Source of the DNA: Cudoniella acicularis
Taxonomy: Eukaryota; Ascomycota; Leotiomycetes; Helotiales; Helotiaceae
Assembly: GCA_013054445.1 (NCBI GenBank)
Contig: JAAMPI010000408.1
Coordinates: 1 to 38,722, forward strand
DNA: 38,722 bases
Direction: 5' to 3'
In this document: positions 11,840 through 21,353 of the stretch, in pieces
Numbering within the stretch: the stretch's first letter is position 1
Layout: each line of letters begins with the position of its first letter
Translations under genes and position numbers: made by a program
The notes under the pieces: model-generated
Told to the model about the DNA's origin: nothing
The model's input: only the letters and a program-made list of their open reading frames with translations
Database searches by the model: none

Positions 11840-13447
11840 CCCATACTTTAGATGCCAAGAGAATTAATTCAAATTCATAACCGCTCAGACTGTAGATGCC
11901 AAGCAAATAAATTGAAATTCAAACAACTCAGGGTTGCACGGCTATGTCGAATTTCAAGGTCTTGTGCACACCACAGGCAAAGCAATTTGCATCTTCACTT
12001 GAAGCTTTCTTGCTCACCTGCTCAAATGGTTTCTCGCCAAGATAATCTAATGTCTTCCGGCATTAAGTTGAAAGTTCTTCGACAATAAGAATTTTTGAAG
12101 ATGGAAGTCATCCGAAAGGAAGCTTGGCAGGACCCGCACATCACAGGTCTCTACATCAAAACTTCTCATAGGCTCCTTGCAGGAAAGGAGAACCGTGACC
12201 GCTGCACTAGAAGCGATGGAATAATTGAATGCATGGAAGCATGCCTAACTATCGTCCATTGCCGATCATAACTTCAAGTGCCGAGTATACTTCGACTGGC
12301 GATAAGCTTTAAGGTTGAGAGACCCTTGCAACTGCACGCCATCTTCCAGAGCACAGTACTTCAAACCAAAATAGGAATGCGATAAGACTTTTGGCCGCTG
12401 CATAGCATGTGCTTCGAAATGATAGAGACCGTGTTCGGTCAAAACCCTTGCCATGAGGTCTTTGGTGAGCGTTGTCACGGCATCTCACTTAAGATTGGCT
12501 CATTGGATAGCTTGAAGACGCAAAAGAAGTCTTCTGGAAACCCCATACCCCGGAAATGACTGTCAACCTGCCCCTTTAGGCCCGGGCTTCGCAGTCATTC
12601 TACAGGTCCAATGGGTGGCCGCCATGACTACCTGGCGAAAGCTTCCCGGGAACGACGATTCCGCATGCCGCCGACTGATCTGAGCTTGGATGATCAGCGA
12701 TCCACGGTAACATCGTGAACTTTCATCTTTACCCCTCATGACCCCCCTTTATGTGACTGGCGAGTTCAACGCTCGAGGCGATATCAACTGCTTATCGCGG
12801 TAGTCAGCTTGGCAAGATGAATTTCAGGGGTCACAAAGACTGGTGGGGGCGCGAATCAGAAAGTCATATTGACGCCAAGAAAGTACGTGATGGGCGGTCG
12901 CGTTGTGGTGAAGTTTGGTCCAATAGCTGCTGGTACGGTTATTGCGGTGAGGCTATCTCATGTCGATGAGCACCAAGATGCCTCGGAAGAACCTTGATTG
13001 TGGGATCCTAGAGATAGTGAGGGAGCGAGGGTGTGGGAGGTTGTGGGAAGAAAGATGGGGGAAGCAGGGTGGGAGGTTGAACAGGTCGGCGACGGGAGAT
13101 TTGGGGCAGATGATCTCCCGCCTTGAAGGATTCGCTAAGGGGCACGGTCACCCCCCTGAACGCCTACCGGGATTTCTTATATTAAAGACATCGCCGGTTC
13201 ACGGCTTCTTCACCCGATACTGTTTGTCCAGTTGTCGTTCAAGTGAACTTCAAGTCATCTTTTTACATTATTGAGAAATTGAGACAGTGCCTTCGAAATT
13301 TCCCTCATTTTTCTTCAAAACCGAGTCTTTTTCTAGACACCGACATTGGACCGGAGTGGATTTTGAGGCAAAATGAGTGCGTCTCGTTCAAGCTTTCTCG
13401 AATAACTTGGCACCCGCTGCAATAATATCCATTCGCGATTTTAGGCG
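11840..13447. other. Long stretch without an identifiable gene
   Basis: Several short open frames occur on both strands (for example a 70-residue frame on the minus strand at 12266-12478). None shows a recognisable domain, splice pattern or signal peptide, and I would not call them genes. GC content rises between about 12550 and 13200 without a clear explanation. Confidence 0.4.
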
Positions 13448-13765
13448 GCATTTGCGATCCTATTCATCCAGCGGGTCGATCCGAAGCATTTGGGATCTCC
13501 GCCTCTATTTCGCCAAGAGAACCCAGATGTGCGGACTCTAGCCGGCGATGAATTGCTATTCTGCAAGCAATTACACATTCAATTTGCTAGTGCAGGCACA
13601 GACAGAGTGTTGGATACGATCACAAGCAAAACTTACGGGAAAGGAATTGTTGTCACGACCTCTAGTCATGTTCTTTCGCTGAAGTTTCGATCGTTAGAAG
13701 AGTTGATGGCTGGACTTACTCACGCTTACTCAGAGGTGACTCTTCGGGGAAAAGAAATTAATTAA
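13448..13765 (+). CDS. Unrecognised open frame, possible gene fragment
   Basis: A frame of about 105 residues starts just after an in-frame TAG and ends at TAA (13763-13765). It has no ATG near its start. Its composition is coding-like (balanced, with A-G-D-E-L-L-F-C and H-V-L-S-L-K-F-R stretches), but I recognise no family. It could be a 3' exon or a relic. Confidence 0.25.
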   Translation, partial: AFAILFIQRVDPKHLGSPPLFRQENPDVRTLAGDELLFCKQLHIQFASAGTDRVLDTITSKTYGKGIVVTTSSHVLSLKFRSLEELMAGLTHAYSEVTLRGKEIN

Positions 13766-15035
13766 TATATAAATAGGCCCAAGTTGACCTGCCGCTTGAG
13801 GGCATCGCATCCTCACCGACTAAGATTCGATGAAGTGATTCGAGATGGCGACATAACTTCATTGAGACGATAAGGAGAATCCACGATACCTTCCCCAAAG
13901 AGCGAGCTACACTGAAATGCGACAGATTTTTGGATATCAATAGATTAAATACGGGCAGCCTCGTCACTAAAAGCGCTGTTGACGTCGTTGGAATGTGTTA
14001 CATCGCATTCGAATATTGAACACGCGACAACCTCATGCCGGTCCACCCGACACGACAGCGCCGAGGCGTAAGGCAGAGCCACTTCCCGATATCTATAGAG
14101 CACTTACCGCTCCTTGGGTCCCTCATAGTGCGAATGGTGATGTTGTGGAACATCGCGAATAGAAATGTCCGAAATCTCATTTCTATATAGTGTTCCCTAC
14201 ACGTGGTGGTTATTGCAAATTAATCAACCACTCTTGGCCTTCAACGTCACCTGTTTTATTTCAGTATTCTTGTCAGAGGTGAGATTTTTGTGATGTCAGA
14301 CAGTGGGAGAGAAGTCTAACAAATTGATAGTGGAAACTCATGGCTGGTCGGAGCAATGGCCGGATGCAATTTGCAGGTCGTCAGCGTGGTGTCGAATCAA
14401 GAAATATGGGACGATATTGGAACAGAAATGCCGTGTGGCAAGCTCTCGTACGATATGTTGCGATTGCCCTGTTCTGACAAGCCACAGTGCATGTGTTGTG
14501 ACTTAGCTCATAAAGTACAACTTAGCCTCAAGAGTCAAAAGGCAATGCTAAAAAAAAAAAAAGAAGCTTAGATATACAAATTCGGGGTCAAAGAGGCGAC
14601 TTCATAGTAACGTTGTCATTAGCCAAAACATTTAGATTCGTGAAGAAAAAATCATTTTATTTAAAAAGACACAAGGAATGATATAAGCAATATTCGGCAC
14701 GGGTTCGGATGAGTTGGGTTTTGTCTCGAGCTGCCATGTCTGGAGAGTGAAAGCTCAATACTTCGGGAAGAAACAGAGAGCTGATTGACAAGAAAAACTA
14801 GCCGCTAATCTATACAAAATTATTAAGAAAATAAAAAAAAAATAAAAAAAAAACAAGGAATAAAAAGAGAAAGTAGCAGAACCACGAGATACCCAGGTAC
14901 CCCGCCTATAAATAATCCTTTCGGTAGATAGATTCTCCGCCCCGATCATCCCCAACTTCCACCCTCCAACATCTGCTTCGAGATCCCCAGAGCCAATTGC
15001 CCATCTGCCAACTTGCACACCGTCGCCGCTATTCT
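13766..15035. other. Intergenic, no gene seen
   Basis: Short frames only. A-rich runs occur at about 14550-14562 and 14825-14855. Nothing in it can be assigned. Confidence 0.4.
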
Positions 15036-15503
15036 CTAATGCAATGCTAGTCTGCAATGAGCTTCCACACTGTCCTCTGGGCGGCGCGCCTGTACCCTAA
15101 ACCTCTCCCACTTCAATTCAGGCGCTGGCGCTCGATTTCCCTCTATCATGCGGCAAGTGTGCCGGAAGTTCTGGGCTAGTAGGGCATGAAAGACTACGAA
15201 ATCATAGTACTGCCTTCCGCTGCCGGGTACAACTTGGCCTTTCAAAAAGACGACACTTGAAGGTCTCTCGAGACCGTGATCGAAACAGAGCTCCGACCTG
15301 CCCGAATACTTCTTTAAAATCCCGGAACCCGCTTGTATGAGCTCCACGATTTCGATCCCAGCCGAACGAAACCTAAGGGCATTCGTGGGATAGTGAAGCA
15401 GGCCCATATAATCCCGGATCAGCCAAAGAACCATGTCATCTTGCAGTCGAAGAACCTTTACATGTGGATGACCATTAACAATATAGCAGAAACACACGTC
15501 CAT
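15036..15503 (-). CDS. Unrecognised 155-residue open frame, antisense to the next one
   Basis: Complete frame from an ATG at 15503 to a stop at 15036, without introns. It contains coding-like stretches such as R-P-S-S-V-V-F-L-K-G-Q and a W-E-R-F-R-V-Q-A stretch near the C-terminus, but no domain I can name. Its 5' end overlaps the plus-strand frame that starts at 15462. At most one of the two is likely to be a real gene here, and I cannot decide which. Confidence 0.3.
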   Translation of the reverse strand: MDVCFCYIVNGHPHVKVLRLQDDMVLWLIRDYMGLLHYPTNALRFRSAGIEIVELIQAGSGILKKYSGRSELCFDHGLERPSSVVFLKGQVVPGSGRQYYDFVVFHALLAQNFRHTCRMIEGNRAPAPELKWERFRVQARRPEDSVEAHCRLALH

Positions 15504-15920
15504 TGGCTATCGAAAAACAAAAATGCACGAAAGGTTAGCAAGGGAGAGTTACTGGGGATGCTTGAGGAGTGTCTACATCTTCGGCTAGACGTTATCTTAA
15601 GATCTATGCCTGCTGGGACTGGAACAATCATTGATGCGCAGACAAACTGGCTAGAATACTGCTGGGTCATTGGGCGACCTCGGGAGGATGCTGCTGGGAA
15701 TGTGCCACAACTAGCAAATATTACGAAACAATTTATCAACAGGCGCGAGGCACAATTTGAATTAGGTGCGGACCCCGAGGATTATAAAACTCCTAAGGGT
15801 GTTCCTCATCCGCTGGCCAAGATACAATACACGAAGGAGGGACACTTGAAAAAGTCGGGAGCGCTCACCAGATGGCGACAATACAAGGCATCACAGGCTC
15901 AGGATATTTCTCAGACTTGA
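15462..15920 (+). CDS. Unrecognised 152-residue open frame
   Basis: The frame is open from before 15333, but its first ATG is at 15462; it ends with TGA at 15918-15920. The C-terminal third is rich in Lys, Arg and Gln. The middle (W-L-E-Y-C-W-V-I-G-R-P-R-E) looks coding. No family recognised. It could be the last exon of a gene or a relic. It overlaps the antisense frame at 15036-15503. Confidence 0.35.
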   Translation: MWMTINNIAETHVHWLSKNKNARKVSKGELLGMLEECLHLRLDVILRSMPAGTGTIIDAQTNWLEYCWVIGRPREDAAGNVPQLANITKQFINRREAQFELGADPEDYKTPKGVPHPLAKIQYTKEGHLKKSGALTRWRQYKASQAQDISQT

Positions 15921-16349
15921 TGACGACTTTGATGGAAGTGGACATGATTCTGTGCGAGCTAGACCGTTCTTAGCTGCGCCATCGAGGCCAAGTTGGCGCC
16001 CCTCCCTCTAGGTTATACGGGAGGCATACATGAACACTGGAGACCGAGTCGAGTCGCTCTTGTTATTGACTGGCATAGCACTGGCAACGCATTGTTCCTT
16101 AGATGTCGCTCGATAACATGGGGCATATGTCAAGGAGTGTCAAGCAAACACAAGTCCTATCATCAACTATCCTTAAATACAGCCTGCATATCAAGACAAA
16201 AAGCTCTGGGATGCTTCTACTCGCCTGGACCTAAACCGTATTGATGCTCGATGTCTATTAGAGCCAAACTTTGGAGTTTTTTCATGGTCAGCGCGCGGCC
16301 TCCACCCTATCTTGCAGTCTTTGATATCTCCGAAGTCACGATGTTTTAA

Positions 16350-17327
16350 TTAGTAAATATCGAAGTCAGCAAGATTGCCTTCGGAGTTTCTTAACCCCTC
16401 TCCATACATAATGCCATGTACATATGCTTCGCCGACGAGCCGATATTTGTTGACATCCTGTCTCAAAATAAGCGGAACACCACAACCCAAAACCAAGCAC
16501 ACCTTGTCACCCGGCCGAGTCTGAAGATGCGCCATACCAACATATCTATGACCAGTCACCAATATCCGCTTATCAAAACGAAGCACTCGATTAAGCGCAC
16601 TAAAAACCCCCATTGCGAGCTTTCCGGGTGATGAATCGGCCGTAGCTGGCCTCCCAGCCATGCAATGCCCATGCCTAAGAGTTTGTTCGACCGCGGTAGG
16701 TCAGTCCACTCTCTCAAAGCCTTCTCATAAATTTTGAAATACGAATTGAGCCGCAGCCATTTCATGAGATACGGTTCTATTCTCTGCATTTCTCTTTGAC
16801 CCTCTGGTGTCCACGTTTTCGGGAAGTGGCGAGCTGCTGCGACAGAGACAGTGCCCATGGCTAGGCTCTGGCATATAGTGTAGTAGAGTTTCTCTGCTGT
16901 TCCATAAGGATTCGAAGTTGTTTTGCAGGGTTGAGCATCATATTCCTCTGCTGGGCCTTGGATGGTGCTTTTGCTGAAAGGTAGAATAGCACTCAAGCCA
17001 TCTACGATGTCGGAGATTATGCCTTTGAATCGCAGGGCAGCCAGCTTGGTACCCACGATAGTGTGTCCGAAGACGGAACGCATGCAGGATTTTTCAGCAA
17101 CGCCAGATCGAGGCGTTTGTTCCTCATGATAATAGATTGCGTAGCCTGTTCAAAAGGTTTATCGACAGATTGTTCGTAATTCGGGTCAGGAATGATCTCG
17201 GAACCGTCTTTACTCAGCGAGAGTAATGCAAGTACTTTATCTCGTGGATCTGTAGCTTGTGAAAACCAGCTGAGTGTTAGAGTTTCCAGCAAGTGTAAAT
17301 CTCCACCACCATATCTCAAACATTTTT
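16350..17327 (-). pseudogene. HET-domain gene relic, C-terminal part only
   Basis: Three overlapping minus-strand frames together read as the C-terminal two-thirds of a heterokaryon-incompatibility protein. First (17319-17017): A-T-D-P-R-D-K-V-L-A-L-L, the block that follows the HET domain, then L-S-W-V-P-S-W. Second (to 16556): R-F-K-G-I-I-S-D-I-V-D. Third (to 16350): the conserved C-terminal module R-P-G-D-K-V-C-L-V-L-G, P-L-I-L-R, V-H-G-I-M-Y-G-E. Two single-base frame changes separate them, near 17050 and 16620. The HET domain itself is absent, because the sequence upstream of about 17327 is non-coding and TA-rich. Such proteins trigger cell death after non-self fusion; this copy cannot be functional. 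Confidence 0.85.
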
Positions 17328-17420
17328 TTTAAATTTATTTATAGAATTATATAATAAAAGTATATAGAGAATAAAGGCAATATTAGAGAAATTTACTACT
17401 TTAAAGATTATATGGTCTTA
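17328..17420. other. TA-rich, possibly RIP-affected patch at the HET break point
   Basis: About 90 bp almost entirely of A and T, quite unlike the flanks, exactly where the HET reading frame is lost. It resembles the RIP-affected element at the left end of the window in composition but is too short to identify. Confidence 0.5.
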
Positions 17421-17607
17421 GAAAAGCTTGTGTTACACAAGCTGGCTGCAGCTATTTACACGTGGGAAATAGTGATTCGCTAGGACAAATGGGCCTAGTG
17501 CGGGGCGTGTAGGATGTACATTTATTATTTTATCTTCGCAAATACCTCTCTTGATTCTATAAATCGGGGGTTCTTTTTCTGTAAATCTCTTTAGCCGCAA
17601 TTTCGTT

Positions 17608-18364
17608 ATGGGTCGACTCTCCCGCCAGCGCGAAGCTAAACAGCGCAAAGCCCACACGAAGCTCGGCACAGGGCACCCCATCGAAGACTTTTTCACTTCC
17701 TACAGCGCCTTTACTTACATTCCGTCGGCCCCTTCTGGGCAAGAGTTCCAACGTCTTCGCATATCACAAGGTTGGAAACGCGGTGATGTGGCAGGAGAAG
17801 CAGCCTGGGAAGCCTTCCGCCTCGCACTGGTTAAGGAATTCAATGTTGGGTTTGGCACAGATGCGAGTGATTTACTTGCTTGGCAGACATTATGTGCCAT
17901 TGTTGGTATCGAGCGAGTGAGGCAGATCGCTAGTTGTGAGGAGTGTGAGAAAGTGAGTGCATTAGCATACTGCGCCTAAAATTGTTCTCTGTTAGAAACT
18001 AGTTGTTCATTACTAACGCCTTGCGTAGGTTCTTAAAAGCCGACATTTTAACCTCGTAGATCTCGTAGATGTGCACCGTCGTGGCGAGAACGAAACAATT
18101 CGGACCTTCGCCTCCGCAGAAGCACTAGAGCAGTACACGAGAGATAATGCGGCATACTTTCCGAGATACCATGAGGCAGCCGGGAACTTGCTTAGACGTG
18201 TTCTAAGAAGGTTTCCTGTCTCTAGAGGTGATAATGCAACAAATGTACCGTCAACCGAACACAGCTTTAGAGAAGTAGAGCACAAAGTTCGAAAGAGTAC
18301 ACGCAAGTCGGTTGGGACACGACAGATTCTGGAGAGCCTTGAGGATGCAGAGGATAGGGATTGA
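17608..18364 (+). CDS. Conserved fungal protein of unknown function
   Basis: Two exons, 17608-17952 and 18029-18364; the 76-nt intron has a GTGAGT donor, a perfect TACTAAC branch site and a TAG acceptor, giving 226 aa. Key features are a basic N-terminus and F-F-T-S-Y-S-A-F near residue 30. These are followed by G-x-E-F-x-R-L-x2-x2-G-W, A-L-V-K-E-F-N, L-L-A-W-Q-T-L-C, and H-F-N-L-V-D-L-V-D at the start of exon 2. I recognise this pattern from a widespread ascomycete family that lacks a known function (from memory, not a search). No membrane segment or signal peptide. The gene appears intact although it sits between two broken HET remnants. Confidence 0.75.
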
Positions 18365-18966
18365 TAATTGCAATCGCTAGCTGAGTTCAAAAAACGGAAA
18401 GGGAGGAGAGCAATAAAGTGAAGCTTACAGTAACCAAGATAGCCTACCTACGTTGTAGCCATGTGACCTGTCATCATAATCCTATGCTTCATCATAATTG
18501 AGATAGACGTCCAAGACTATCCATCTACATCCAAGACAATACGGACATGTAACTATTCTATATCTATTCTACATGCGCCCAGTTGATCTCTCAGCTAATC
18601 ACGCCTAAATTACTACCGCAATCGCTTATTATGACCTGCCATGTACATTACACTCTGGTAGGGTAAGTGCGAAGTAGGGTTGAGGTTAGGCAACAGAAGT
18701 TCAAGAAATGTGGAACCCTTCACCAGAGTAGCCCTGATTATGTTGGCGAGATCCTAGATAAAATCTATCACGAGAGTACTATCTTCGTATTCTGCTCCTA
18801 GCTAAGTGATCGTACATACGTACTCTCTGGAAACCCGCCCTATTTACTGTACCTACTAGCTTCTCTCTTGAAGGTTTTCTGGCTTATATATACTTTTCTA
18901 TCTAGTGCTTTCTCTGATCGGGGCAAGGCTGGGGAAAGTAAAATTCACGTACGTTAAAGTAAGGAT
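18365..18966. other. Intergenic, no gene seen
   Basis: No coding frame. Short imperfect direct repeats (CATCATAAT twice near 18473-18502, and C-A-T-C-T-A-C-A-T-C-C-A-A-G-A-C-type repeats near 18505-18540) are the only structure I notice. Confidence 0.4.
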
Positions 18967-19179
18967 TAGACTGCGTGATGGGTACCCGTACACGGACCAG
19001 TTGGTCTGTGCCTAGCCGTGCGTCGGGTAAAGCCCTAAGGATTTTTTTAACAAATATCGGATTTTCGTAATAGGCTTGATATTTCTAGTTCTGTTAAAAA
19101 ATCCGTATTAAATTTAGCCTAGAAACAAAAGAGAAGCACGGCCGAACGGGTACCCGCGGGTTACCCATCACGCAGTCTA
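18967..19179. mobile_element. 213-bp hAT-type MITE
   Basis: Terminal inverted repeats start TAGACTGCGTGATGGGTA at 18967; the right end at 19179 is its inverted copy with one extra base. Immediately outside both ends stands the same 8-bp sequence, GTAAGGAT (18959-18966 and 19180-19187). An 8-bp target duplication is characteristic of hAT transposons. The interior has a second inverted repeat (GGATTTTTTTAAC near 19038 and GTTAAAAAATCC near 19094) and no coding frame, so it depends on a transposase from elsewhere. The perfect duplication suggests a fairly recent insertion. Confidence 0.88.
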
Positions 19180-19233
19180 GTAAGGATACGTGGATAAAGA
19201 TAAAGAATAGACAGCGCGACACGAAGGTAGAAT

Positions 19234-20280
19234 TTAAAAATAAAAGAGATATATTAATATATTTTCAATTTTAACAACAGGAAACGATACATTTCCCGAT
19301 CTGACCAGCGCAAAACGAACCCCTATAGAGAGCAGAGGTCCAAGCCTCAAGTTTCCGCGGTAATTCCTTCGGTACCGATCAAGATACAAGCAAAGAGCGT
19401 CAATCCATAATGGAAGTATTTGATCGTATCTCAGCTCCTCAAGAGCAGAATACAAATTCCTCGTGACTTATAGTTCGCACCCATCAAGGATGATTAGTGG
19501 TGTGTTGTTCGGATCGCCCCAGCAGTAAGAGAGTGCCTCGTATTTAGGCGTTTTAAATAATAGAAAATGCTCAATAGTGCCCTCGATAAGATACTCCGGA
19601 TCGCATGGGTTTGTGGAGATTCTGAACGTCACCAGACGAATTTCATTTGCTAAGACATTTAACGGTTTGTACTCTGAAGGCTGATGAGGTGTTACTGGGC
19701 GAATTGCTAATCTTGTTGTGTCGATAGAGAACGGAAGTCGCGGGTCCAACCCTGTACCTTTCTGGAAATAGTGTTCTTCATCCTGTTCGAGATACAGCGA
19801 TTGTTGTTTTCCAGTCTGGGAAGCTGCATTCCAGAGCTAACCAATGTTGTTGATTTCGCCGTCAATAGTTGCAGAGTAGCTCAATCAATAATCAATTTTG
19901 ACGCATAATTTGGGATTCGCCGCTCTGGGGCGTTGGCTCCATCGCGCAAAGTCGTCAGGCTGGGGCAAATAGCGATCGGTGGGCAGCTCTATTGAACCAA
20001 CTGGCCATTTCTTCCTTGCAAGAACGGACTCAAGCTCGCGGGTTGGAAAACTAATATCGAGCTCAGGAATTAGGATACTACGACCGTCAATTTCGGAAAC
20101 AATGGTGTCTCCAGGAGGAACAATGTACCCAAGCGGCGACGTGTCAGTGTTTTCGGCTTGGTTCAAGATGTTTTCTTCGCAGAATTTGGGAGCCTCCTCT
20201 TCGTCGAAAATAGGTGGGAGGTTCCCTGACAGATACTGCGGGTATCGCTCAAAGGGTGGGACGACAATAAGGTCTGACAT
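19234..20280 (-). pseudogene. HET-domain gene relic, N-terminal part with in-frame stops
   Basis: One minus-strand frame can be followed from an ATG at 20280 to about 19380, interrupted by TGA (19885-19887), TAG (19837-19839) and TAA (19468-19470) without any frame change. The first 175 residues or so are an N-terminal region I do not recognise. The HET domain then starts: Y-K-P-L-N-V, N-E-I-R-L-V-T-F-R, Y-E-A-L-S-Y-C-W-G-D, and L-P-L-W-I-D-A-L-C. After this the similarity is lost and the rest of the domain is missing. Each stop is one C-to-T change from a sense codon (CGA, CAG, CAA). Non-functional. Confidence 0.85.
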
Positions 20281-21353
20281 AGCATGTTATGTGCTCAAAA
20301 CAAGAAGGACAGAAACATTTTTTTTTTTGTGGATCGACATAAGACTGCAGGTTGGTGTTTTGTAATCTTAATATTTGCCGGCATTGGGACTCGGCAAGGG
20401 CGGCCGCAAAGCTTTTCCGCGGGGCTTTTCGAGAATGAATAAGAGTTGTATGATGGCCGAAGTCCAATATTCAGCCCCAACTGGACTATCAGACACTAAC
20501 AAGGTCAGTAATTGGACTCAAACCAGCCTCTCTTTCTTGTCGCTTGCCTATTAACTACAGGAGACTCCAAACAGGGGCCGGTGAACAACTTTTTCAGAAA
20601 TCTTAACCTCCTTTGCCTATGTTGTTTTACTTCTTGGTGGAGTTAATTTGAGCATAAAACCGCTTTCCCTTATACGAAAACACCAATATTACGTTATTAC
20701 GGGCTAGAGAAGGGCTAAAGATTCTTCAAGTGGCTCGGCTCCTAGTGAGCTATTTGGGACTGTGGCGGAGTCGATGTTTTCTGTTACACAACCGCCTGCG
20801 AGGTGAAGCAAGCCTTTTCTCAAATTATTAAATAATTAATTAAATAATATTTTCAGGCACTAACGCAGATTTTTAGTGGGAACGGACGAGTTGTGAAATC
20901 TTCAGCCTTGTCCCCTACGCTGCGAGCAGGAACACACTAGAATTCGCAATCACAATACACATATAAGGATATAATTAAAATCCTTGGAAAATAACAAGAC
21001 TGGGCTACCTGTAATTCTCTATTAGTTAATATAAAGTGTAAAAAGTTTTGGTTTCTGGTTGTGTAGATATATATTGTATTTGTGTGAGTATACGTAGATT
21101 TGTTTCTGCTCGCGGCGCAGGGGATAGAAGTGAAAAGGGGATTCGCTTCGCCCAGGGGCTAATCGCTAAAATACAGCGTTCGAGCCCCTGTTACTTTAAG
21201 ACCGAAGACACTGAACACCTTAAATTTACACGTGATTCTCTCTTTTATTATCAGAACAACTTTTGCTTTAATTGAATCTGCCACCCAAAACTCCCATTCC
21301 CATCTCAGTAGACAAAACTACAATCTCTCTCACTCATCCTGGACGCGTCTTGC
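20281..21353. other. Intergenic; contains a long hairpin at 21153-21190
   Basis: No gene seen. CAGGGGCT (21153-21160) pairs perfectly with AGCCCCTG (21183-21190), and inside it CGCT (21164-21167) pairs with AGCG (21175-21178). An AT-rich tract lies at 20820-20855. Confidence 0.5.

Noticed and set aside
12266..12478. 70-residue minus-strand frame as a gene
   Set aside because: No splice partners, domain or signal; this length is expected by chance in 1.6 kb of GC-moderate DNA.
13998..14571. Several 60-71 residue frames
   Set aside because: Short, mutually overlapping, without family resemblance.
16350..17327. Reading the HET C-terminal relic as a functional spliced gene
   Set aside because: The frame changes lack GT-AG introns of reasonable length and the HET domain itself is missing.
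21153..21190. tRNA gene, because of a GTTCGAGCC box
   Set aside because: No acceptor stem, D-arm or anticodon arm around it; only a single hairpin forms.
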